Source: Terriglobales bacterium (lineage in GTDB: Bacteria; Acidobacteriota; Terriglobia; Terriglobales; Acidobacteriaceae). From it: a stretch of DNA of 49,902 nucleotides. How positions within the stretch are numbered: the first letter of the stretch is position 1; each line of letters begins with the position of its first letter. The stretch spans positions 1 through 49,902 of the forward strand of contig JAATFM010000217.1 in NCBI GenBank assembly GCA_015655195.1. The letters run 5' to 3'. Made by a program: the position numbers and the translations under genes. Below the pieces are notes generated by a model. It did not search any database, was not told where the DNA came from, and was given only the letters and a program-made list of their open reading frames with translations. Shown here piece by piece: positions 43,591 through 49,902 of the stretch.

Positions 43591-44402
43591 ACCTGCTCTC
43601 CCGCGCCGTTTGCGGCCAGTTTGGCAAGGGCGCGGCGGGCGGCATCCTGCTCGGCATGCTTCTTGGTGCTGCCCAGCCCGCGAGCCAGCGGCTTACCCGG
43701 TTCACTTGCGCCGGGCTCGCCCGCCGGGGGCTTGAGCCGCACTTCGACGAGGAATCGCTTACGGTGATCGGGGCCGCTCTCGCTCTTGACGCGATAGACC
43801 GGCGTACCGGCGTGGGCGGCTTGCAGGTGCTCCTGCAGCGCGGATTTGTAGTTGCCGAGCGCATCGCCGGAGCGCATCTCGCGGGCTAGCTGCTCGGCGG
43901 CTTCGCCCATCACGTGGCGCCGGATGAAGGCGCGCACCGGCTCCATGCCGCCATCGAGAAAGAGCGCTCCCAGCACGGCTTCCATCGCGTTCGAGAGCAC
44001 GGTGCTCTTGAGACGCAGGCCGCTGCGGTCCTCCCCCTTGCTGAGCCGGATGTAGCTGCCGAGATCGATTTCCGCCGCCACCTGCGCGATATGCTGACGG
44101 CTCACGAGCTGCGCGCGCATCCGGGTCAGTTCGCCCTCGGACCATTCGGGATGCAGCAGAAAGAGCGCTTCGGCAACGACCAGGCCGAGCACTGCATCGC
44201 CGAGGAATTCGAGACGCTCGTTGTCGCCGGAGCTGCCTTCGCCGGGCTGCTCGCGTTGGGTTGTCGCCTGCGGAATGGCCGTTTCCGGAGGCACGGATTT
44301 CTCGTGCAGGAGGGAGCGATGGGTGAGCGCTCGCAAGAGTAGCGCGGGCCGCGAAAAACCATGCCCGAGCGCCGCTTCAAGACCGCTCACCTGTGTTGCC
44401 AT
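43587..44402 (-). CDS. rnc: Ribonuclease III
   Basis: This 271-residue double-strand-specific RNase matures rRNA and other RNAs. The catalytic domain contains the signature NERLEFLGDAVLGL (residues 61-74; E65 and D69 are among the metal ligands) and NAMEAVLGALFLDGG. The C-terminal dsRNA-binding domain runs from GNYKSALQEHLQAAHAGTPV to GSTKKHAEQDAARRAL. An insertion of about 25 residues (EKSVPPETAIPQATTQREQ) lies between the first helix pair and the signature. The gene overlaps lepB by four bases, an rnc-lepB linkage known in many bacteria. Confidence 0.97.
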   Translation of the reverse strand: MATQVSGLEAALGHGFSRPALLLRALTHRSLLHEKSVPPETAIPQATTQREQPGEGSSGDNERLEFLGDAVLGLVVAEALFLLHPEWSEGELTRMRAQLVSRQHIAQVAAEIDLGSYIRLSKGEDRSGLRLKSTVLSNAMEAVLGALFLDGGMEPVRAFIRRHVMGEAAEQLAREMRSGDALGNYKSALQEHLQAAHAGTPVYRVKSESGPDHRKRFLVEVRLKPPAGEPGASEPGKPLARGLGSTKKHAEQDAARRALAKLAANGAGEQV

Positions 44403-44500
44403 GCGCTCTCCTCAACTCCGCGCTTGCCAGTGTACATTCCTTGACGTTTCCGGAATGCAGATAGCCTCACGGCGGTAGTAATGCAGTTTGCAATTGCCAA

Positions 44501-44548
44501 CCCACCCTAGCCGCAAAAACAAAGACGCCGCGAGGGTGGGACACCCGG
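44501..44548. repeat. REP-like palindrome, family A, copy 4
   Basis: CCCACCCTAGCCGC (44501-44514), centre AAAAACAAAGACG, right arm AGGGTGGG (44533-44540) and tail ACACCCGG. It lies upstream of rnc and downstream of the secreted TPR gene in a 281-bp gap that holds no gene I can support. Confidence 0.75.
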
Positions 44549-44683
44549 TCGGGAGGGTTGGGCTGCGGCATCTCACATCTCAAAAGCGAAATGTGGGGCA
44601 GCCGGAACCCGACACCCAGCTATCCCAGATCCCCGAATGCGAGGGACCTGAGGCACCCATGACAGTTGCCAGACCGATAACAG

Positions 44684-46462
44684 TTACCGCGGTTTGGGGG
44701 CGGGAGCTTTGGGATCGGCTTTCGGGTCGGCCTTAGGATCGGTGTCGTCGGCATCTTCATCCTGGCAGGTGTGGCCGTTCACGGCATACGCGGTCTTGAC
44801 GCCACGCTCCGCCGCCAGCCGCGTGTCGAGCTGCCCGTCGCGGTTGGCAAGCGCCAGCTTGTACTGGTCCACGGCGTCGTCGCGCTTGCAGGCAAGGTCG
44901 TACATGCGGCCCATGTAGATGTGCGACCAAGCCAGCAGCCTCGGCTCCTTGCTGGTGTCAACCGTGCTCTGGAAGCGCTCCATCGCCTCGCTTGGATGAC
45001 CGGTCATTACCGCCACGCGGGCCAGCACATAATTGGCGTGAGCGGCGTCGGAGGCGGCCTGAAGGCTGTTCGTGGTGTTTTCAGAGAGGAACGGACGCGC
45101 CAACGATGCTGCGCCGGCCGGGTCGCCGGTCCGCAAACGGGCCTCGGCCAGGTCCAGCCCTTCGAGCTTGCGCGGCTTTGAGCGGCTCAGCACATCCTCG
45201 TCGGCTTCCTTGTCGAATTCGAGATGCTTGGCGCGGTTTACCTGCTGGTCCACATCCATGCTGTAAACCATCTCGCCGATGTCGTCGCGCAGGCTGGCGG
45301 GGTCCTTTTCGAACTGGAGCAGCGACTCGTAGAAATACTGCGTCAGCACATAGCCCTGCGTCATGTCGTGGCGCACGGTGGCCAGGCGCACAGTCTCCTG
45401 CTTGACTTCCACCTGGTGGCGCTCACCCTCGTAACGCGGCAGCTCGGAGCGGTCCACGCCGGCGGGAATCTTGTAGTCGGGAATGCCGGTGTCCATGGTG
45501 CGCGCCTCAATGGCCTTGATGAGGCACTCGATGGTCAGTGCCACATCGTCGTTCCGGTAACGAAAATCAAGCGGCGCGTCGTGGATGACTTTGAGAATCG
45601 GCTGTGTGCGGTCGACGGCATTCGAGCGCGAAAGAAGCAGCGGCTCGATGATGTAGTGCAAGTAGGTGTGGCGCACGTCGTTGATGCGAATCTGGCCATT
45701 CACGGGCGCCAGCACCACAACGTAATCGGTGCCGTAGATGCGCGCATTGACCGTCCGCGGCGAGAGCATTGGCTCGATGACAACGACGAAGCGGCGGCCA
45801 TCGTAGATCGCGGCGGGCATCTTGAGATAGAGGTCCGTATTGACGATCATCTTCGTGAGCGGATCGTGAACCTGCTCGATCTCGCTGTCGTAGGGGCGGC
45901 GAAGGGTGAGCCAGATGCCGTGCAGGTCAATGGCCGCGGCAAAATCCCGGAGCAGCGGCACGATTTCGACGACCTGGGTCGCGTCCGGCGGCATCTCGGT
46001 GAGCTCGACGGCGGTTTCGAGCTCCGGCGGGGGGGTGAGATAGAGAGCCAGCGAGATGTATTGCGAGATGTCGCGCTCGGTGCCCGTCAGGCGGTGCTGC
46101 GTGACGTAAAGGCAGACCGCGTCGCGCTTTTTGCGCGCGTCCTCGCTGGCGGCGAGCGTCTGGTTAATCTCTTCGCGGATTTTCTTGCGGATCGGCGAAC
46201 TCTCGTCGAGCCCTTCGTCGTAGCCACAGGCGTTGAGCGCGGAGGCCATGAAGAAGACCTGCTCGGAGCTGATGAGCGAGATCGTCGGGCCGGCCGGATC
46301 GACCAGCGACGGCGCTTTTTCCCGCTGGAAGCCCGGACCGACGCCCGGTCCGGTGGAGGAAGAACTGCTGGACGATTGTTTCTGGGAGGAAGCTGGAGCC
46401 GCTGCGAGCGCCAGAAGCGCGCCAACCAGAGCGGCGGAAAACGAAAACGAACGCAATGACAT
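44684..46462 (-). CDS. Secreted TPR protein of unknown function
   Basis: This 592-residue protein has a signal peptide (FSFSAALVGALLALAAAPASSQ). A serine-rich linker precedes a helical domain of about 400 residues (from GPTISLISSEQVFFMASAL) with no family I recognise; HTYLHYIIEPLLLSRS in it could be a metallopeptidase-like helix but lacks an HExxH. Two or three TPR-like repeats follow near 440-560 (AHANYVLARVAVMTGHPSEAME; SHIYMGRMYDLACKRDDAVDQY). The end is a DPKADPKADPKA tandem. The ATG at 46462 has AGGG 8 bp upstream; the longer reading to 46510 has no good site. It lies downstream of an ECF sigma/anti-sigma pair on the same strand. Confidence 0.82.
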   Translation of the reverse strand: MSLRSFSFSAALVGALLALAAAPASSQKQSSSSSSSTGPGVGPGFQREKAPSLVDPAGPTISLISSEQVFFMASALNACGYDEGLDESSPIRKKIREEINQTLAASEDARKKRDAVCLYVTQHRLTGTERDISQYISLALYLTPPPELETAVELTEMPPDATQVVEIVPLLRDFAAAIDLHGIWLTLRRPYDSEIEQVHDPLTKMIVNTDLYLKMPAAIYDGRRFVVVIEPMLSPRTVNARIYGTDYVVVLAPVNGQIRINDVRHTYLHYIIEPLLLSRSNAVDRTQPILKVIHDAPLDFRYRNDDVALTIECLIKAIEARTMDTGIPDYKIPAGVDRSELPRYEGERHQVEVKQETVRLATVRHDMTQGYVLTQYFYESLLQFEKDPASLRDDIGEMVYSMDVDQQVNRAKHLEFDKEADEDVLSRSKPRKLEGLDLAEARLRTGDPAGAASLARPFLSENTTNSLQAASDAAHANYVLARVAVMTGHPSEAMERFQSTVDTSKEPRLLAWSHIYMGRMYDLACKRDDAVDQYKLALANRDGQLDTRLAAERGVKTAYAVNGHTCQDEDADDTDPKADPKADPKAPAPKPR

Positions 46463-46536
46463 GAACGGAACCCTGCCTTGAAGTCTAGTTAGACTGCCCG
46501 GCAGGGTCAAACGGAAGTTGGGAGGAAGACGGGCTT

Positions 46537-47217
46537 TTATCCGCGGACGGAGACGCCGGAGAAGGAAAGCACGGCGAGGCCGCGCACCGGCTGGCCGAAG
46601 AAGCGCGCCGGCGCGAATTTGCTCACCAGCAGCATATTTTGCACAATGGCGCGAGTTTGCGGGTCATTGGGGCCGGAGACGATGCGAAAGTCGTAGACCG
46701 CGCCCTGGCCGTTGATATAGGCTTCGACGACCACGGGGCTGGACAACGCGGCAATCTGGCTGTCGCCCGAGCCGCCGATGGAGTAGAGCAGCCGCGGCGC
46801 GGTGGAGTCGCCGAGCGGCTCGTCACCGGCCTGCGCCATGGGCGGGCTGCTTACGATTCCAACCATGACGGCCACCGTGCCGAGCAGCAACACGGCGCTG
46901 GCAAAGCCAGCCGAGGCTTGGAGCACAAACGGTCGCACCGAATTGCGCCAGGCAAGACGCAACGTCTGCGTGTTGCTTCTGCGGCTGCGGGCGCGTTCCT
47001 GGCTCACCGCCACGCGAATCCTGAGCAGCAGGTCCGCCGGCTCTTTGACGGGGCCAAGCGAGGCCATCGATGCCTGCGTCCTGCGCAGCTCCGTCCACTC
47101 GCCTGCGCACTCCCAGCACGCCTCAATGTGAGAGGCAATACGCTGCATCTCGGAACCGGTGAGCCGGCCGTCAAGATACTCGGAAAAAATTTTCTGCATT
47201 GCCGCGCAGCCGTTCAT
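46537..47217 (-). CDS. Zinc-finger anti-sigma factor with TonB-C-like periplasmic domain
   Basis: This 226-residue anti-sigma protein has an N-terminal zf-HC2 domain with H30, C34 and C37 (SHIEACWECAGEW) and C4 as a possible fourth ligand. A membrane helix (AGFASAVLLLGTVAVMVGIV, about 102-121) follows. The outer domain (VVVEAYINGQGAVYDFRIVSG, KFAPARFFGQPVRGLAVLSF) resembles a TonB C-terminal-like beta-alpha-beta fold. The start overlaps the sigma-factor stop by four bases, so the two are made together. It should hold the sigma factor at the membrane until a periplasmic signal acts. No known inducer can be read. Confidence 0.88.
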   Translation of the reverse strand: MNGCAAMQKIFSEYLDGRLTGSEMQRIASHIEACWECAGEWTELRRTQASMASLGPVKEPADLLLRIRVAVSQERARSRRSNTQTLRLAWRNSVRPFVLQASAGFASAVLLLGTVAVMVGIVSSPPMAQAGDEPLGDSTAPRLLYSIGGSGDSQIAALSSPVVVEAYINGQGAVYDFRIVSGPNDPQTRAIVQNMLLVSKFAPARFFGQPVRGLAVLSFSGVSVRG

Positions 47218-47900
47218 CGTGCCTCCTCCCCAAAACCAATCTCCAGCCTGCCAGCACCGGATTTCTTAGCGGCGGGCATCTTGTCGTGCCCGTCCGCCGT
47301 CAGTATCGTCTTGAGGCAGGCCCGCCCGCGGACCAGCCTCGACTTGACCGTTCCCAGGTTCACACCCTGGATCTCGGCAACTTCCTCGTAAACAAAACCC
47401 TCGATGTCGCGCAGGATCAGCGTTGTCCGATATGGCTCCGGTACCCGGGCCAACGCGGCTTCCACACGGACACGATTTTCGGCGTGCAGCGCAAGGTCAA
47501 AGGGCGACTCGGCAGGATCGACGAGCATTTCCCTGACCCGTATCGGCGTGGCGGAATTGCCTTCGCATATCTCCTGCTCGATCGGTACTTCCTGCTGCTT
47601 GTGGCGCATCCACCAGCGGCGCTGGTTCGAGGCTTCCCGCAACGCGATGCGGTAGATCCACGTTCGCAGCGACGACTCACCGTGAAAGCTCGAAACCCCG
47701 CGGAAGACCTTGACGAAGACCTCCTGCGTGAGGTCGGCGGCATCAGCACGGTCGTGCACTGTGCGCGCCAACAGAGAGTAGATGGGCTGGTGGTAGCGCG
47801 CGATCAGCCAGGCAAAAGCATCCTCCGAACCCGCCCGCAACTCCGCAATGAGAGCCACTTCGTCGGATTGGAGCGCCAGCGCGCTGGCCAGATTGCCCAT
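47214..47900 (-). CDS. ECF sigma factor (RpoE-like)
   Basis: This is a 228-residue extracytoplasmic-function sigma factor if started at ATG 47900; a GTG at 47996 is possible but adds an atypical N-terminus. Region 2 is seen in RYHQPIYSLLARTVHDRADAADLTQEVFVKVFRGVSSF-like pieces (DLTQEVFVKVF; SLRTWIYRIALREASNQRRW) and region 4 in RVPEPYRTTLILRDIEGFVY and GVNLGTVKSRLVRGR. It directs RNA polymerase to stress or envelope genes, possibly including the secreted TPR gene downstream. The overlapping anti-sigma gene follows directly. Confidence 0.93.
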   Translation of the reverse strand: MGNLASALALQSDEVALIAELRAGSEDAFAWLIARYHQPIYSLLARTVHDRADAADLTQEVFVKVFRGVSSFHGESSLRTWIYRIALREASNQRRWWMRHKQQEVPIEQEICEGNSATPIRVREMLVDPAESPFDLALHAENRVRVEAALARVPEPYRTTLILRDIEGFVYEEVAEIQGVNLGTVKSRLVRGRACLKTILTADGHDKMPAAKKSGAGRLEIGFGEEAR

Positions 47901-48098
47901 GGTGAGGTCCGCCTGCAAAGTCAGTTTCCTCCACCTTATCGCAATCGGCGCGGAGACCGAAATCCCCGCGCTGCCATATCTATTAACGTTAGACACCGGA
48001 ACCCATCCAAAGTGTTCCCGGAAATCTTTCGGGAAGGTTCTGGATCGGTGTGTTCGGTGGACGGCGTAACGGCTGCGAAAAGTGAAATTCGAATACCG

Positions 48099-49049
48099 TT
48101 AGAGCATGAAAACAATGCGTTTGCCTTTTTCGCCGCGACCCCACGCGGCTTCCACGTCCGAGAGCGGAACCGCATCCACGTCAATCGTCACCGCGCCCGC
48201 CGCCGCTGCCGCAAAGATCGAAGAGATGGCCGTAAAAATCCGCTCAATCGGCACGGCTCCAAAGCCGCTACCCAGCAGCTTGAGGTCGATGGCGCGTAGC
48301 GCGGCGCCGGGCAGGGTGATGTTTGGGCCGGCACTCGATCCCACTTCCACCCAGCGCGTCGAGGGCGACCGGTCGTGATGATAGTTCTTTGCCAGCGCCT
48401 CGATCAGCCACTCCGTGGGTCGGCCCCAGAGGTAATCGATCACAACGTCAACCCCCTGCACGGCTTCTTCCGCAAAGGCCTTGCGAAGCTCATCTTCCGA
48501 CTCGGTGAGTGCGATGATGTTGTCCAGCCCCGCGCCCGCAAGCGCTTCCACATTCCGCCCAGCACCAACGATTCGCTTCGCGCCCAGGTGGCGCGCCAGT
48601 TGAATGGCAAGCTGGCCAGCAACGCCAGTGGCGCCGAGGATCAGGACGGTTTCGCCGGCGGCCAAGCCAGCGCGATCCTTGATGGAAGCCCACGCCGACA
48701 TACCCGGATTGCCGATGGCGGCGGCGTGGGTCTCGTCGAGCCCTTCGGGAAGCGGAATCAGCGCAGAGCGCGGGACGGCGGCGAGTTCCGCCATGGTGCC
48801 CCATGGCTTGCGGACCAGCCCGAAGTAGACGCGCGTACCATCTTCGAGCGTGCCGACGCCATCCACGCCGGGAACGATAGGAACCTCGCCGGTGGAAGAA
48901 TAGTGCGTGCCCGCGGCAACGGACCTTACCAGCGGATGCAGTCCCGCGGCACTCACATGGACGAGCACTTCATTTTCGCCGACAATGGGATCGGCAAACT
49001 CCTGATATTGCGGCGGTTGACCCAGGGTGTTGACGACTGCTGCTTTCAT
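48099..49049 (-). CDS. MDR-family quinone oxidoreductase-like dehydrogenase
   Basis: This 316-residue medium-chain dehydrogenase/reductase lacks the structural-zinc cysteines and resembles the NADPH:quinone oxidoreductase branch. It has a GroES-like N-terminus (GENEVLVHVSAAGLHPLVR) and a Rossmann NAD(P) motif LGATGVAGQLAIQLARHLG. The start at 49049 (MKAAVV) is supported by AAGGAGG 8 bp upstream; the alternative at 49079 would put part of the operator inside the gene. It is divergent from a TetR regulator, with two palindromes between, so it is very probably that regulator's target. Confidence 0.93.
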   Translation of the reverse strand: MKAAVVNTLGQPPQYQEFADPIVGENEVLVHVSAAGLHPLVRSVAAGTHYSSTGEVPIVPGVDGVGTLEDGTRVYFGLVRKPWGTMAELAAVPRSALIPLPEGLDETHAAAIGNPGMSAWASIKDRAGLAAGETVLILGATGVAGQLAIQLARHLGAKRIVGAGRNVEALAGAGLDNIIALTESEDELRKAFAEEAVQGVDVVIDYLWGRPTEWLIEALAKNYHHDRSPSTRWVEVGSSAGPNITLPGAALRAIDLKLLGSGFGAVPIERIFTAISSIFAAAAAGAVTIDVDAVPLSDVEAAWGRGEKGKRIVFML

Positions 49050-49061
49050 CGGAAAGGCCTC

Positions 49062-49095
49062 CTTAACTAAGTTAAGCACAGCTTAACATTGTTAA
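49062..49095. promoter_or_regulatory. Tandem TetR operators between MDR and TetR genes
   Basis: TTAACTAAGTTAA (49063-49075) and TTAACATTGTTAA (49083-49095) are perfect palindromes of the form TTAAC-N3-GTTAA. Their centres are 20 bp apart, about two helix turns, so two regulator dimers could bind on one face. The first is extended to 15 bp by C and G. They lie between the two divergent start codons. Confidence 0.85.
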
Positions 49096-49119
49096 ATCAC
49101 CAATGCTACAATTATTTTG

Positions 49120-49773
49120 ATGCCGCTTGATCGCCAGATCATTCTCCGCGATGCTTTTGCAGTGCTGAACGAGACCGGTCTTGAAGGGCTGACTTTGCGC
49201 CGGCTGGCGGCAAGGCTTGGAGTGCAGGCGCCGGCCATCTATTGGCACTTCAAAAATAAGCAGGAACTGCTGGATGAGATGGCAACGCACGTCCTTCGGG
49301 AGGCGCTGCAGGGCGGCACGGGATGGGATGCCGGGAGTAGTTGGCAGGAGTGGGCCTGCGGCTATTGCACGGGGCTGCGCAAGACACTGCTGCGCTACCG
49401 CGATGGGGCTAGGATGTTCAGTGGCACCTATCTGACCGATGCGGAGCTTTTCTCACCGATGGAAGCCTGTCTGCGTAAGCTTACCGGGGCAGGGTTCACA
49501 CTGCGACAGGCCGTTGTGGGACTGGGCACACTCTACAGCTACACGGTTGGATTTGTGATTGAAGAGCAAGCGACGCAACTGGCTGTGAACCAGACTAATC
49601 CACACTACGATCTGGCTGTGCGCGAGCAGCGGGTGAACAAGGATATTCATCCGCTGGCAGCCGAGGCCGGAACCGTGATGTTCACAAACTACGATTCCCG
49701 ATTTTCAGAGGGCGTGACGGTGATTGTGGCAGGACTGGCGGCGCTGCTGCCAAATGCAGACACGCAGCATTGA
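49120..49773 (+). CDS. TetR-family transcriptional regulator
   Basis: This is a 217-residue repressor with an N-terminal helix-turn-helix: EGLTLRRLAARLGVQAPAIYWHFKNKQELL, split here by its landmarks GLTLRRLA, the recognition helix APAIYWHFKNK and ELLDEM. The all-helical ligand domain resembles the TetR_C group (GARMFSGTYLTDAELFSPMEAC). ATG at 49120 is used; an adjoining TTG at 49117 is possible. The gene is divergent from the MDR enzyme, with two operator-like palindromes at its 5' end. It probably controls both genes. Confidence 0.95.
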   Translation: MPLDRQIILRDAFAVLNETGLEGLTLRRLAARLGVQAPAIYWHFKNKQELLDEMATHVLREALQGGTGWDAGSSWQEWACGYCTGLRKTLLRYRDGARMFSGTYLTDAELFSPMEACLRKLTGAGFTLRQAVVGLGTLYSYTVGFVIEEQATQLAVNQTNPHYDLAVREQRVNKDIHPLAAEAGTVMFTNYDSRFSEGVTVIVAGLAALLPNADTQH

Positions 49774-49824
49774 CGAATCGGCCCGAAGCGGCGAAAATAG
49801 AAAAGTTGTATCCCGTCGCGATGT

Positions 49825-49900
49825 GGGCCTGTGGCGCAGCTGGGAGCGCGCTTCCATGGCATGGAAGAGGTCGTCGGTTCGATCCCGACCAGGTCCACCA
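49825..49900 (+). tRNA. tRNA-Ala (anticodon GGC)
   Basis: This is a 76-base cloverleaf with encoded CCA. The acceptor pairs GGGCCTG with CAGGTCC and has the G3:U70 pair that marks alanine tRNAs. The anticodon stem CTTCC/GGAAG encloses ATGGCAT, giving GGC. The T arm is GTCGG-TTCGATC-CCGAC. Confidence 0.97.
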
Positions 49901-49902
49901 AT

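Noticed and set aside
49689-49901. Minus-strand reading frame of 70 codons with LVGIEPTTSS
   Set aside because: It is the antisense of the tRNA-Ala plus the TetR 3' end. This sequence is a well-known false hypothetical protein.

Overview
The window looks like a chromosomal segment of a GC-rich Acidobacteriota bacterium, most likely Terriglobia/Acidobacteriaceae. This is inferred from the gene mix: an Oar-like carboxypeptidase-regulatory/TonB-barrel protein, FG-GAP plus ASPIC/UnbV proteins, a propeller-type sensor kinase, DUF1501, and dispersed palindromes beginning CCCACCCTAGCC. No 16S rRNA gene or other marker fixes the taxon. I see no transposase, integrase, phage gene or CRISPR array.

Layout. 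(1) 1-3.5 kb, plus strand: 3' part of a membrane fatty-acid desaturase, a cytochrome P450 and a TRZ/ATZ-type amidohydrolase. (2) 3.6-8.6 kb, minus strand: a BMP-type nucleoside ABC importer (binding protein, double ATPase, two permeases). It converges on the amidohydrolase, which suggests uptake and deamination of a purine-like compound. A DUF1501 Tat protein is divergent from it. (3) 9.8-24.7 kb: a glycan-utilisation-like island on the minus strand. It holds a propeller sensor histidine kinase, a LuxR-type response regulator, an Oar/TonB outer-membrane protein, a secreted FAD_oxidored-type enzyme, a secreted GH30-like glycosidase and an ACS-type MFS transporter. A Tat-exported protein of unknown family is divergent from the kinase. 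(4) 25.0-29.9 kb, plus strand: an ASPIC/UnbV beta-propeller protein, a pentahaem cytochrome c fused to TPRs, and a small cysteine-containing secreted protein. This compact three-gene unit is, with the island, the best candidate for an undescribed system.

(5) 30-35 kb, mostly minus strand: holA, a GT39-like membrane glycosyltransferase, a higBA toxin-antitoxin pair and an orphan FtsX-type permease. Several palindromic and tandem repeats lie between them. (6) 35.4-38.3 kb, plus strand: a RodZ-like HTH membrane protein, metK with a clear terminator, and a secreted alpha-carbonic anhydrase preceded by a 48-bp perfect palindrome. (7) 38.5-44.4 kb, minus strand: a tight run of rnc, two tandem signal peptidases I, an AsmA protein and a HAD phosphatase. 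(8) 44.7-47.9 kb, minus strand: an ECF sigma factor, its overlapping zinc-finger anti-sigma factor and a secreted TPR protein. (9) 48.1-49.8 kb: an MDR oxidoreductase divergent from a TetR regulator, with two TTAAC-N3-GTTAA palindromes between them. The window ends with a tRNA-Ala(GGC).

Starts were chosen from Shine-Dalgarno spacing and signal-peptide position where possible. Several genes use TTG or GTG. Family assignments are made from motifs read by eye; no database search was run.
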